Assembly: GCF_000789255.1 (NCBI RefSeq)
Contig: NZ_CP009552.1
Coordinates: forward strand, 1,240,001 to 1,304,000
Source of the DNA: Geoglobus acetivorans
GTDB taxonomy: Archaea > Halobacteriota > Archaeoglobi > Archaeoglobales > Archaeoglobaceae
Length of the DNA stretch: 64,000 nt
Reading direction: 5' to 3'
Shown here: piece by piece, positions 1-8,142 of the stretch
How the letters are laid out: the number at the start of each line of letters is the position of its first letter
How positions within the stretch are numbered: the first letter of the stretch is position 1
Made by a program: the position numbers and the translations under genes
Notes under the pieces: model-generated
What the model saw: the letters and a program-made list of their open reading frames with translations, nothing else
What the model was told of the DNA's origin: nothing
Database searches by the model: none

Positions 1-578
1 TCGGCCACTGCAGACATGGTGATGCAGTTTTTCGCCCCTCTGACGACAATGCCATCGCTTCTCCGCTCAACAACCCTGAGATACATGTCAGGGTCTTCCT
101 GCTCGTGAGGTCTTCTGCTTCTATCACCCTTTACATCAGTCTGGGCGCAGGCAGCAGTCAGGTCCCTGCCCTGAAATTCCTTCAGATATTCAGCGAACCT
201 CCTGCTGTAATCAGTGCCATGCTCCATGTCCGCAGCATACGTTGCGATTGACAGAGCATTTATCGCATCACAGCCCATACAGCGCTGAATGCATCCTCCC
301 ACGAGATGGCAGAGTTTTCTCGTCATCTCCTGCTTTGCAAGCAGGTCTTCAGCAGATTGATTGATATGTGTGAACCTGTTAATCTTCTTCCCGGTCAGAT
401 GAGATCGTGTAGTCAGGAGATCCTTATAATCCGGATGGTCTGCGAGTTCAAACGTTTTCGACATGACATACAACCCGCCTCGAAGTCTGGGGTCGTCTCT
501 TTTCACCCTCTTTCCCCCAACATACACGTTGGGTTTCATGCTGTACAGGTCATTCCGGTATTCCTCAACAGTCCTCAT
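1..578 (-). CDS. 4-hydroxybutyryl-CoA dehydratase-like protein (partial)
   Basis: This is the N-terminal 192 residues of a protein that runs off the left edge of the window. It resembles the 4-hydroxybutyryl-CoA dehydratase / HpaB flavoprotein fold, where [4Fe-4S]- and FAD-dependent enzymes dehydrate 4-hydroxybutyryl-CoA or isomerise vinylacetyl-CoA. I read CIQRC at residues 96-100, matching the spacing of the two N-terminal cluster cysteines of the dehydratases and not expected in HpaB monooxygenases. The conserved CAQTDVKGDRSRRP stretch and DPDMYLRVVERRSDG are also visible. The start ATG (576-578) follows an AT-rich promoter at about 597-612. Archaeoglobi carry several paralogues of this family, so the exact substrate is open; the fatty-acid genes next door suggest a CoA-ester substrate. 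Confidence 0.8.
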   Translation of the reverse strand, partial: MRTVEEYRNDLYSMKPNVYVGGKRVKRDDPRLRGGLYVMSKTFELADHPDYKDLLTTRSHLTGKKINRFTHINQSAEDLLAKQEMTRKLCHLVGGCIQRCMGCDAINALSIATYAADMEHGTDYSRRFAEYLKEFQGRDLTAACAQTDVKGDRSRRPHEQEDPDMYLRVVERRSDGIVVRGAKNCITMSAVA

Positions 579-642
579 AATCTAAACTGACTAATCATTT
601 TATTTAATTTTTTCGTATTCTATTAAAAAAATCAGGTTATTG

Positions 643-662
643 AATCGTCAAATATGAAATAA
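643..662 (+). promoter_or_regulatory. Conserved regulatory element shared with the 4318 acyl-CoA synthetase promoter
   Basis: AATCGTCAAATATGAAATAA here matches, with one base change, AATCGTTAAATATGAAATAA at 4283-4302, which is half of a long inverted repeat in front of the second acyl-CoA synthetase. It is followed by ATTTCGACAT, an imperfect inverted partner. It lies upstream of the partial dehydratase gene. The rest of the 579-780 interval holds an AT-rich promoter and, at 752-759, the A-run that reads as a T-rich terminator of the enoyl-CoA hydratase gene. Confidence 0.5.
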
Positions 663-744
663 CATTTCGACATATTCATCAGGCTACGAACAAAAAACCG
701 GCATCGGGCAGCCCCATGACTCAGAGTTTTAGAGGCAGAACAGA

Positions 745-780
745 CGGCGATAAAAAAAAGAGGATCTCTCCGAGAAAACA
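745..780 (-). terminator. T-rich terminator after the enoyl-CoA hydratase gene
   Basis: Immediately downstream of the stop codon at 781-783, the minus strand runs into an eight-T tract (752-759), the usual archaeal terminator signal. No strong hairpin is needed or seen. Confidence 0.45.
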
Positions 781-1593
781 TTACCTGCCCATGAACTCAG
801 GCTTTCTCCTCTCAAGAAATGCGGAGAATCCCTCCCTGAGATCCTCAGTCTTCAGAGACACCATGAGAGATAGCAGCTCATAATACAGCCCAGACCGCAG
901 ACTGGATTCCATTCCCCGCTCTATCGCAATTTTCGCCATTTTGATTACCAGCGGACTTTTTTCTGCAATCTTTCTGGCGAAATCGACGGTCTTTTGTTCC
1001 AGTTCGCTATCAGTGGTGAGGATATCAACCAGACCAAGCTCTGCTGCCCTCTTTCCGTCCACGACATCTCCGGTGTAGATCAGCATCTTTGCCTTTGATT
1101 CACCCACCCGCTTTGAAAGCCTCTGAGTGCCTCCCCACCCGGGTATGAACCCGATACCTGCTTCAGGGAAGGCAAATAGCGCACTCTCGCATGCAAATAT
1201 GAAATCACAGCACAGCGCCAGCTCCAGTCCCCCTCCCATGCATATTCCGTTGACCATTGCTATTACAGGTTTGGGATAGTCGTCAATGAAATTGAACAGC
1301 CTCATGACGTTATCAACGCTTTTGTGGTACTCTGACAGGACGTCAGGGCTATTGATGTCAAATTCCAGCTCCCTCAAATCGTCACCTGACGAAAAGGCCT
1401 TTCTTTTTCCCTCAACTTCTGCACCGGTGATTATGACCACTCTGATACCATCGTCCTCTGCAAGCTCTTTCAGCACCTCCTCAAGCTCGTGTCTCAGGCT
1501 GGCGTTTATCGCATTCATGACTCTGGGTCTGTTGAGGTAAACTTTCGCAATCCCGCCATCAAGAATTTCAACCCTAATGCATTCCATTTTCAC
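781..1593 (-). CDS. Enoyl-CoA hydratase/isomerase (crotonase family)
   Basis: A crotonase-fold enzyme that hydrates trans-2-enoyl-CoA in beta-oxidation, expected in the cytoplasm. The 270 residues match the usual length. The oxyanion-hole segment is present (AFSSGDDLREL near 66-75), and both catalytic glutamates of true hydratases are kept: Glu124 in GGGLELALCCD and Glu144 in PEAGIGFIPGWGGTQRL. This favours hydratase over the many crotonase paralogues lacking one Glu. It starts 15 nt after the acyl-CoA synthetase at 1609-3399 and is read in the same direction, so the two form an operon that activates and then hydrates an acyl chain. M1 or M3 could be the start. The chain-length range is unknown. 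Confidence 0.88.
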   Translation of the reverse strand: MKMECIRVEILDGGIAKVYLNRPRVMNAINASLRHELEEVLKELAEDDGIRVVIITGAEVEGKRKAFSSGDDLRELEFDINSPDVLSEYHKSVDNVMRLFNFIDDYPKPVIAMVNGICMGGGLELALCCDFIFACESALFAFPEAGIGFIPGWGGTQRLSKRVGESKAKMLIYTGDVVDGKRAAELGLVDILTTDSELEQKTVDFARKIAEKSPLVIKMAKIAIERGMESSLRSGLYYELLSLMVSLKTEDLREGFSAFLERRKPEFMGR

Positions 1594-1608
1594 AACCCCT
1601 CTGAAGGA

Positions 1609-3399
1609 TCAGTCCAGATTGAGCCGTTCAGACTCTTTAATCAGCTCTTCTCTGATGACCTTGCCCGTTGCCGTGAGAGGTAGTTCGTCCCGAATTATTG
1701 CTCTCTTTGGAACATTGTAGGGAGCCATGTTATCCCTGCACCACTTCAGGATATCTTCTTCACTCACCTTTCCAGCGTACTCTCTCTTCAGCTTGACAAA
1801 CGCTACAGGCACCTGCCCTTTCTCCGCATCATCCACGCCCACAACTCCAACCAGCTCGATTGCCGGATGTCTCAGCATTATGAACTCTATCTGAGTGGGA
1901 TAGACGCTTATCCCGGAAACTTTGAGCATGTACTTCTTTCGGGAAAGGTAGTACAGCAGTCCATCCTCGTCATACATCGCAACATCTCCCGTGAACAGCC
2001 AGCCATCCCTGAAGGCCTTTGCGGTTTCTTCAGGCCTTCCAATGTAGCCATCCACCATGGAAGGAGATTTGATGGCAAGTTCACCTTCCTGGCCCAACGG
2101 AACAATATTTCCCTGCTCATCAACGATCTTTATCAGCGTGCCTGGAACGGGTATTCCGCAAAATGTCCCGCTGTACTTCTCCGACCTTTCTATGTCCAGA
2201 TCGTTTACGTGGAACCCGGCGGTAACGGTGTCAAAGGTGTGCGTTTCTGTGAGACCATACGCAGCCTCTCTCAGTATCGCTCCCGTCAGCCCCTTCCATT
2301 TTTCCCTGAGTTCCTTCGTCAGCCCTTTGATAAAGCTCGATCCGGTGCAGTTTCTCAGAGAAGTGAGATCGTATTTTTCAACATCTGGATGGCTCAGAAT
2401 TTCCCAGTAGAGGTCGAAGGGGGCGAATGTTGTGGTAACTCCATATTTCTGAATTGCTTCCATTGCAGCCCTGACATCCCATCTGGTGAGCAGCACAACT
2501 GTGGATCCGGCGAGAGTTGGACTTACAACACCCATGTCGTTTCCCGCAATCCAGAAGACGGGCATTGCAGCCAGTAAAACTTCGCTTTTTGATAACTCAG
2601 ACACAAATTTTTCAAAGTCAACTTCCTGATCAGCGTATTGCTCGACAAGCAGGTGGGCGTTGAAATACGTGTATATGCTGGCCGCAGTGTAAAGAACGTT
2701 GTTATGTCTGTGGTAAACCCCCTTTGGCAGTCCGGTGGTGCCTCCGGTGAAGTTCATGGTCGCATAGTCATCCAGCGTAACCTTTATCCCGGGCCTGTTC
2801 GCAGTTACGCTCTCCAGAACATCCGAAATGTACTGAACACCCTCCAGTCTTTCCGGCGATTCCATAGACGGGTGAACGGGTATCTCGGGATTCTCAGGAA
2901 GGAATTCTCTAAAAGAGGCAGCTATGATGCCAATATCACCGGATACTTTCCTGGCTGCACTCTCAACCACCGGATAAATCACATCGAGAGTCAGTATAAA
3001 TTTCGGTCTGGATTCCTCGAAAAAGTACTCCAGCTCTATTTCCCTGAGCATCGGGTTCAGAAGGACACAGATTCCACCGGCCTTGAGTGTGCCGAAGTAA
3101 CCGATGTAAAACTGAGGCATGTTGGGAAGAACCAATGCCACGCGGTCTCCCTTCTCAAAACCGTTTTCAATGAGGTAGCTGGCAAATCTGTTGCTCAGAT
3201 CGTCCATCTCGCCATACGTTATTCTCCGGCCGTAGTAGATCAGATAGTCTTTCGACGGCGCTTTCTCAGCATGCATTTCCAGATATTCGTGTATGGGCAC
3301 TTTTCCAAGCGGGTATACCGGCTCCTCAGGCAGCGACGGGTGTGGCCAGATTTTGTTCCATTTTTCCCTCAGCAATTCAAAATATTCATTTTCTTTCAT
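1609..3399 (-). CDS. Acyl-CoA synthetase (AMP-forming, FadD-like)
   Basis: An ANL-superfamily ligase that converts a carboxylic acid, ATP and CoA to acyl-CoA, AMP and PPi. The phosphate-binding loop is FTGGTTGLPKGVYH, followed by AYGLTETHTFDT, the ATP-binding GDVAMYDEDG and the C-terminal catalytic lysine in TATGKVIREEL. At 596 residues it is typical of medium/long-chain or aromatic acid ligases. It is first in an operon with the enoyl-CoA hydratase (15-nt gap) and is a paralogue of the synthetase at 4318-5973; both begin with a shared LGKVPIHEYLE / YPKVPLFEFLE type segment and YYGRRI or FYGRRI. The promoter appears to be the ATATTTAAG element near 3427-3436. The substrate cannot be told from sequence. 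Confidence 0.9.
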   Translation of the reverse strand: MKENEYFELLREKWNKIWPHPSLPEEPVYPLGKVPIHEYLEMHAEKAPSKDYLIYYGRRITYGEMDDLSNRFASYLIENGFEKGDRVALVLPNMPQFYIGYFGTLKAGGICVLLNPMLREIELEYFFEESRPKFILTLDVIYPVVESAARKVSGDIGIIAASFREFLPENPEIPVHPSMESPERLEGVQYISDVLESVTANRPGIKVTLDDYATMNFTGGTTGLPKGVYHRHNNVLYTAASIYTYFNAHLLVEQYADQEVDFEKFVSELSKSEVLLAAMPVFWIAGNDMGVVSPTLAGSTVVLLTRWDVRAAMEAIQKYGVTTTFAPFDLYWEILSHPDVEKYDLTSLRNCTGSSFIKGLTKELREKWKGLTGAILREAAYGLTETHTFDTVTAGFHVNDLDIERSEKYSGTFCGIPVPGTLIKIVDEQGNIVPLGQEGELAIKSPSMVDGYIGRPEETAKAFRDGWLFTGDVAMYDEDGLLYYLSRKKYMLKVSGISVYPTQIEFIMLRHPAIELVGVVGVDDAEKGQVPVAFVKLKREYAGKVSEEDILKWCRDNMAPYNVPKRAIIRDELPLTATGKVIREELIKESERLNLD

Positions 3400-3477
3400 A
3401 ACAGATTGTCAGATGGTTGATCATACTTAAATATTTCGGATTTTGTTACTCATTTTACGAAATTAAATTTAATTATT

Positions 3478-3504
3478 GGTGTATTATATGAACATAACTA
3501 CACC
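3478..3504. promoter_or_regulatory. Inverted repeat upstream of the acyl-CoA synthetase promoter
   Basis: GGTGTA (3478-3483) and TACACC (3499-3504) form a perfect 6-bp inverted repeat with a 15-nt AT-rich spacer. It sits about 45 bp upstream of the probable TATA box for the 3399 start and 96 bp downstream of the Lrp gene's stop. The position suits an activator or an Lrp-type dimer site. Its function is inferred. Confidence 0.35.
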
Positions 3505-3599
3505 ATCCGGCAAAAACGGAAAGAAAATGGGTGGTTACGCGGTGGAAAAACACGTGCATGTGCAATATGCAGAATAAATTGAATACTTAAAAATATAAA

Positions 3600-4088
3600 T
3601 CAGACGATAATTGTTCTTCTATGGTCCTTATGAGTTTTGGACGCTATGAACGTCTGAATGTGGTTTATGTTGATTCCGTTTTTCCTGAGCCACTTCAGGA
3701 AAATCCTTTTCTGCTCCCTGTATTCCTCAATGTCCTTGTACCTTACAATAAAACCCAGATCGTATGCAGACCCCATAATCTCAAACACGTTCTCCACAAA
3801 ATCGAGCTTCTTTAAATGCTCGATCAGCACGTCAATTTTATCCTTGGAGTCCATGGCAAGATCCAGAAAGGTAACGTCCAGCAAACTCAGTCCGAGTTTC
3901 TGGTAATCTGCAATCCAGTACCCCTCCTTAAGCTTGATCAGATAACCTTCATCCTCCAAGGCTTTCATCCTGTTCTGCACAGTCCTCAGAGTTATGCCGA
4001 GCATTTTCGCAATATCGCTCTGCGTTTTTCCTTTAAGGATGTATTCTACAATCTTCTTGTCAATCTCATCAAGGCCATTCTTTCGCAT
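3600..4088 (-). CDS. Lrp/AsnC-family transcriptional regulator
   Basis: A 162-residue regulator with the Lrp/AsnC layout. An N-terminal winged helix-turn-helix (about residues 6-55, with KTQSDIAKMLGITLRTVQNR as the HTH core) is followed by a ligand-binding RAM domain (about 70-145). Proteins of this family bind DNA as dimers or octamers and respond to amino acids or related small molecules. It stands between the two acyl-CoA synthetase genes, co-oriented with one and divergent from the other, so it is the natural candidate to read the inverted repeats at 3478-3504 and 4284-4317. The assignment of targets is inference. Confidence 0.88.
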   Translation of the reverse strand: MRKNGLDEIDKKIVEYILKGKTQSDIAKMLGITLRTVQNRMKALEDEGYLIKLKEGYWIADYQKLGLSLLDVTFLDLAMDSKDKIDVLIEHLKKLDFVENVFEIMGSAYDLGFIVRYKDIEEYREQKRIFLKWLRKNGININHIQTFIASKTHKDHRRTIIV

Positions 4089-4283
4089 AATGTGAAAAAA
4101 ATTTCATAAGTTTATCTATTTTTCGGTTACGGCCTCTGACAAACCTTTGGACGAAATAATCACATTATAGGGCCATACACCGCCTTAGAGGATAGATGGT
4201 TGTTTTTTACCCGATAGAATCGTATCGTGTTATTATTTTAAGGTGCAATACTTCGTATTATGATAACGTAACTCCAAATCGAA

Positions 4284-4317
4284 ATCGTTAAATATGAAAT
4301 AATCATGATTTAACGAT
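4284..4317. promoter_or_regulatory. Perfect 10-bp inverted repeat operator abutting the acyl-CoA synthetase start
   Basis: ATCGTTAAAT (4284-4293) and ATTTAACGAT (4308-4317) are perfect inverted repeats separated by 14 nt; the second arm ends directly before the ATG at 4318. The left arm contains the only good TATA-like element (TTAAATAT), which would start transcription at or next to the ATG, so the gene is probably leaderless. A protein on this site would cover both TATA box and start site, which predicts repression. The left arm and spacer recur at 643-662. Confidence 0.65.
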
Positions 4318-5973
4318 ATGGATAGTGAAAAACCCTGGCTGAAATCCTGGCCAAAAATGCTGACGAGAGAGCTGGTTTACCCGAAAGTGCCTCTCTTTGA
4401 GTTTCTCGAAACCTCTGCAAGGAGATACCCGGACAAGGATGCCATAATCTTCTACGGAAGGCGAATCAGCTATTCAGAGCTGTGGGATGCGGTGGAGAGA
4501 TTCAGCACCCATCTTGCGTTAAAGGGAGTCCAGAAAGGAGACAGAGTGGCGGTGTACATGCAGAACTCGCCCCACTATGTGATCTCCTACTTTGGAATTC
4601 TCAGAGGAAACGCGGTTGTTGTCCCCGTGAACCCGATGCTGGTTGAAAGAGAGCTGGAATATATCCTGTCTGACTCGGGCTGTAAAATCGCCGTAACCAC
4701 ATCCGAGCTGTACCAGAGAATTGCCCCAATCGCAGAAAAGCTCGGCATAGAGGTTATCTGCGGTCACCATTCTGACTACCTGCCCGATGAACCAGAACTG
4801 CCAGTTCCGGAATTTGCCCAAACCAGGTTCGATACGGGGAATGCAATAGCATGGAACGAAGCGCTGAAAGAAAGAAACCCTCCAGAGGTTGAGGTTGGCA
4901 GTGATGACCTCGCCCTGATACCGTACACCGCGGGCACAACCGGAATGCCCAAGGGCTGCATGCACACCCATTCCACGGCAATTGCCAACACGCTAAGCTC
5001 GGTTCACTGGTGGAACATGTCTCCGGCAGCAATTTCTCTCGCCACCCTGCCTTACTTCCACGTTACGGGTATGATTCACTCCATGCTCGCCCCGATTTAC
5101 GCCGGAGCAACGATAGTGCTGCTGTCAAGATGGGACAGGGACACTGCCATACAGGCGATAGAGAGGTATCGCTGCACACACTGGATGAACATAACCACGA
5201 TGGTTGTTGATCTGCTTTCAGATCCAGAGATTTCAAATCGAGACCTGAGTTCTCTTCTGGCTGTGGGGGGTGGAGGTGCCCCAATGCCCGAAGCCGTTGC
5301 TGAAAAGCTCTTTCAGCTAACCGGGCTGAGATACGTGGAAGGATACGGTCTGACCGAGACTATTTCCCAGACGCACATGAATCCGCCTGACAGCCCCAAA
5401 CTTCAGTGCCTCGGAATTCCGGACTTCGGTGTTGATGCTCTGATAATCGATGCAGAAACTGGCGAGGTTCTTCCACCGAAAGAAGTTGGAGAGCTGGTTA
5501 TAAGCGGTCCGGAAGTCTTCAAGGGATACTGGAACAAACCTGAGGAGACAGAAAAGGCATTCATAGAAATTGAAGGTAAAAGGTACTTCAGAACAGGCGA
5601 CATAGCGTACATGGACGAAGATGGCTACTTCTTCATAGTTGACAGAATCAAGAGGATGATCAACCGGGCAGGATTCAAGGTCTGGCCAGCAGAGGTTGAA
5701 AGCGTGATGTACAGGCATCCTGCAATAAAGGAAGTCTGTGTCATAGGAGTCCCTGACAGCAGGGTTGTTGAGGAAGTGAAGGCGTTTGTTGTTCTGAAGC
5801 CCGGGTATGAAGGCAGGGTTACCGAGGATGAGATAATTTCCTGGGCCAAGGGACAGATGGCTGCCTACAAGTACCCCCGCATAGTCGAGTTCGTAAAGGA
5901 GCTTCCGAAGAGCGGGGCAGGTAAGATTCTCTGGAGAGTTCTCCAGGAAAGAGAAAAGCAGAAAGGAGGGTGA
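4318..5973 (+). CDS. Acyl-CoA synthetase (AMP-forming)
   Basis: A second ANL-family acid-CoA ligase of 551 residues. It shows the P-loop PYTAGTTGMPKGCMHTH, the motif EGYGLTETISQTHMN, the hinge/ATP motif RTGDIAYMDEDGYFFIVDR and the C-terminal lysine in PKSGAGKILWRVL. It is probably leaderless: the operator at 4284-4317 ends at its ATG. The next gene, a metallo-hydrolase, begins at the stop codon, and an LLM oxidoreductase follows, so the three could process one kind of acid. It diverges from the Lrp gene. Substrate unknown; short branched, aromatic or fatty acids are all possible. Confidence 0.9.
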   Translation: MDSEKPWLKSWPKMLTRELVYPKVPLFEFLETSARRYPDKDAIIFYGRRISYSELWDAVERFSTHLALKGVQKGDRVAVYMQNSPHYVISYFGILRGNAVVVPVNPMLVERELEYILSDSGCKIAVTTSELYQRIAPIAEKLGIEVICGHHSDYLPDEPELPVPEFAQTRFDTGNAIAWNEALKERNPPEVEVGSDDLALIPYTAGTTGMPKGCMHTHSTAIANTLSSVHWWNMSPAAISLATLPYFHVTGMIHSMLAPIYAGATIVLLSRWDRDTAIQAIERYRCTHWMNITTMVVDLLSDPEISNRDLSSLLAVGGGGAPMPEAVAEKLFQLTGLRYVEGYGLTETISQTHMNPPDSPKLQCLGIPDFGVDALIIDAETGEVLPPKEVGELVISGPEVFKGYWNKPEETEKAFIEIEGKRYFRTGDIAYMDEDGYFFIVDRIKRMINRAGFKVWPAEVESVMYRHPAIKEVCVIGVPDSRVVEEVKAFVVLKPGYEGRVTEDEIISWAKGQMAAYKYPRIVEFVKELPKSGAGKILWRVLQEREKQKGG

Positions 5974-5978
5974 ACGAA

Positions 5979-6764
5979 ATGTATGTGATCAAGCCATTAA
6001 AACAGGCCGAGATTATGGCCCCGTTGGGAGTAATTCAGATGCTCGGAGACATGACGAAGTTCATCAACGGGCCGGTGTATGTGTGGTATCTGGACGGAGA
6101 AAGGAAGATTCTCATAGATGCAGGAATTGAGGAGCCAGTCAACGGAATGGTTCACGGTTTTCCGGTATCAGGGGGAGGAGAAAAAGGTCTCAGAGAAGCG
6201 CTCAGCCAGGTGAATGTTACGCCGGAGGAGATAGACGTCCTGATCCTCACGCATCTGCACTTCGACCATGTGGCAAACGCCCAGCTATTCCACAACGCCA
6301 GAATTTATGTCCAGAAGAGGGAATGGGAGAGCGCATTCAATCCACCGCTGCATTACAGACTGACCTATGACCAGAAGCTCTTCCAGCCTCTCGAGGACAT
6401 GGATCTCTGCTTGGTTGATGGAGATAAAAGAATCGCTGACGGAATCGAGCTTGTTTCCCTTCCGGGCCACACAAAGGGTCTGCAGGGCGTCGCTGTTGAG
6501 ACAGAGGAGGGAACATATCTTGTCGCAGGAGACCACTTTTACACATACCTCAACCTGAATCCACCGAAAGAGGCAGTCGAGATAGATGATGCAACAGGGG
6601 GCAAGATTCAGGTTGGTCCAGTGCCTCTTCCATTCGCTCCGGTCGGTCTGCATGTTGATTTAAGCGAGTGGTACGATAGCTGCTACAAGGCTCTGTCGGT
6701 AACGAGAAGGGCAAACATTCTGCCAGGGCATGAACCTTCCCTCGCAGGGATGAGCTTTCCGTGA
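5979..6764 (+). CDS. Metallo-beta-lactamase fold hydrolase
   Basis: A 261-residue MBL-fold protein with the zinc-binding HLHFDH motif (about residues 92-97), a further His in LPGHTKG, the bridging Asp in VAGDHF and a final His in LPGHEP, so the two-metal site looks complete. The pattern is closest to the N-acyl homoserine lactonase / AttM-like branch, whose members hydrolyse lactones or thioesters. I place the start at ATG 5979, because GGAGGG (5965-5970) lies 8 nt before it. The upstream GTG at 5970 overlaps that Shine-Dalgarno site. Being translationally coupled to an acyl-CoA synthetase, it may act on a CoA ester or lactone; this is inference. Confidence 0.82.
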   Translation: MYVIKPLKQAEIMAPLGVIQMLGDMTKFINGPVYVWYLDGERKILIDAGIEEPVNGMVHGFPVSGGGEKGLREALSQVNVTPEEIDVLILTHLHFDHVANAQLFHNARIYVQKREWESAFNPPLHYRLTYDQKLFQPLEDMDLCLVDGDKRIADGIELVSLPGHTKGLQGVAVETEEGTYLVAGDHFYTYLNLNPPKEAVEIDDATGGKIQVGPVPLPFAPVGLHVDLSEWYDSCYKALSVTRRANILPGHEPSLAGMSFP

Positions 6765-6866
6765 AAACGGAGAGATTAATTTTATATTTTTTGAGGTTTG
6801 ATCTCAATAAGCATACGATTTAAAATGATATTTTGCAGAGTCCTGAACGTGTCATGAGGTGATAGA

Positions 6867-7970
6867 GTGGAATTCGGAACGGTAGCACCAACATTTCCTC
6901 CGATAGAGGAGGCGAGAAAGACCGTCAATAGGCTTGAAGGTAAGGGATACTCTTCGCTCTGGTTTGCGGACCATCTTATGGGCTGGTACCCGCACGAGCT
7001 GTGGAAGGAGACACCCTTCGCAGTGAAGTATCCATCATGTCACATGTTCTTCGACCCGTTCTGCGAGATATGTTATGCTGCAGGATCAGCAGAAAAAATG
7101 CAGTTTGGCGTCAGCGTTACCGAGGTGTTCCGCAGACACCCTGCCGTTCTTCTCCAGCAGGCAGTCACTGCAAACCACGCCACCAACGGCAGATTCATTC
7201 TGGGCATTGGAGCTGGAGAGGCTGAAAACATCGTACCGTACGGCATTGAATTTGAAAAACCTGCTGCAAGGCTCGAAGAGGCGTTAAAGCTGATGAAAAT
7301 AATGCTGGAAAGCGATTATGGAGAGAAGATAAATTTTGAAGGAAGGTTCTTCAGGCTTGAGGATGCGGTGTTCGACCTCAAGCCCGTCGGCAAGATGCCA
7401 ATATGGGTCGGGGCTCATGGGGACAGAATGCTGAAGCTTACCGCTGAACATGCAGACGGGTGGCTGCCGGTATCAACCACCCCTCAGGACTACGCGGAGA
7501 GAGCTGAGAAACTTGAAAAATATGCGAAAAACGCAGGCAGAGAGCCTGAAGAAATTACCAAGGCTCTGTTCGCAAGCATCGTCATAGATGAAAATCCAAA
7601 AGAGGTTGAAAAACTCCTCAAAATTCCAATACTCAGAATCCATGCACTTCTGCTTCACCACGAGGTTTACGAGAAAATGGGCCTCAGGCACCCGCTCGGA
7701 AGGTACTATGGCCTGCTGGACTACATCCCGACGAAGTTCACCAAGGATGACATCCTTGAGGCGGTCAGCAGGATTCCGGACGAGGTTGCCAGAGCAGCGT
7801 TCATCTGCGGTACGCCAGAAGAGATAATCCAGACCTTTGATGAATACAGGAAACTCGGAGTGGAACACGTGGTTGTGTGGAACCTGACCTACTTTGGAGA
7901 CGTCAGCAAGGTGAAAAGCTCCTATGCGCTAATAGACGAAGTCATAGGACACTTTGAGCGCAAAGGCTGA
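6867..7970 (+). CDS. LLM-class (F420-type) oxidoreductase
   Basis: A 367-residue TIM-barrel protein of the luciferase-like / F420-dependent family. Members move hydride between F420 or FMN and substrates such as methylenetetrahydromethanopterin or secondary alcohols. The N-terminal strand-loop (GYSSLWFADHLMGW), LGIGAGEAENI and the phosphate-binding PIWVGAHGDRMLKLTAEHADGW are characteristic; the AGEAEN segment is typical of the Mer-like and glucose-6-phosphate dehydrogenase-like branch. It starts with GTG at 6867 behind GAGGTG (6856-6861). It follows the hydrolase gene by 102 nt and may have its own promoter. It is too divergent to name as Mer itself. Confidence 0.8.
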   Translation: MEFGTVAPTFPPIEEARKTVNRLEGKGYSSLWFADHLMGWYPHELWKETPFAVKYPSCHMFFDPFCEICYAAGSAEKMQFGVSVTEVFRRHPAVLLQQAVTANHATNGRFILGIGAGEAENIVPYGIEFEKPAARLEEALKLMKIMLESDYGEKINFEGRFFRLEDAVFDLKPVGKMPIWVGAHGDRMLKLTAEHADGWLPVSTTPQDYAERAEKLEKYAKNAGREPEEITKALFASIVIDENPKEVEKLLKIPILRIHALLLHHEVYEKMGLRHPLGRYYGLLDYIPTKFTKDDILEAVSRIPDEVARAAFICGTPEEIIQTFDEYRKLGVEHVVVWNLTYFGDVSKVKSSYALIDEVIGHFERKG

Positions 7971-8008
7971 ATAACCGCAGTTGTTCCTGGAATTCTCAGG
8001 TCTGAGGA

Positions 8009-8046
8009 TTTTTTACAAAATTTATTTTCAGATTTTTATTTTTTAA
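8009..8046 (+). terminator. T-rich terminator after the LLM oxidoreductase
   Basis: Several T-tracts occur in a row (8009-8014, 8021-8028, 8032-8044) shortly after the stop at 7970. This is the usual archaeal termination signal, and it separates the acid-CoA operon from the transporter operon. Confidence 0.5.
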
Positions 8047-8089
8047 TGCCTTTTCTGACCCCCCGAACATCCACAATCTTTAAAAATTG

Positions 8090-8127
8090 CACCATTTTCA
8101 GGTGGTGAACACCATTAAAAAGTGGTG
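8090..8127. promoter_or_regulatory. Tandem palindromic operator CACCA-N8-TGGTG x2
   Basis: CACCA-N8-TGGTG occurs twice, at 8090-8107 and 8110-8127, repeating with a 20-bp period (about two DNA turns). A further TGGTG half-site follows at 8133-8137. The TATA-like CTTTAAAAAT (8079-8088) lies directly upstream, so the sites cover the expected transcription start near 8108, a repressor geometry. The TrmB-type regulator encoded at the end of the same operon is the obvious candidate. The site is seen directly; the regulator is inferred. Confidence 0.65.
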
Positions 8128-8142
8128 CTAAATGGTGATGGT

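Noticed and set aside
1867-2577. Plus-strand frame of 236 codons opposite the acyl-CoA synthetase
   Set aside because: Antisense to conserved ligase motifs, no start signal and no recognisable domain.
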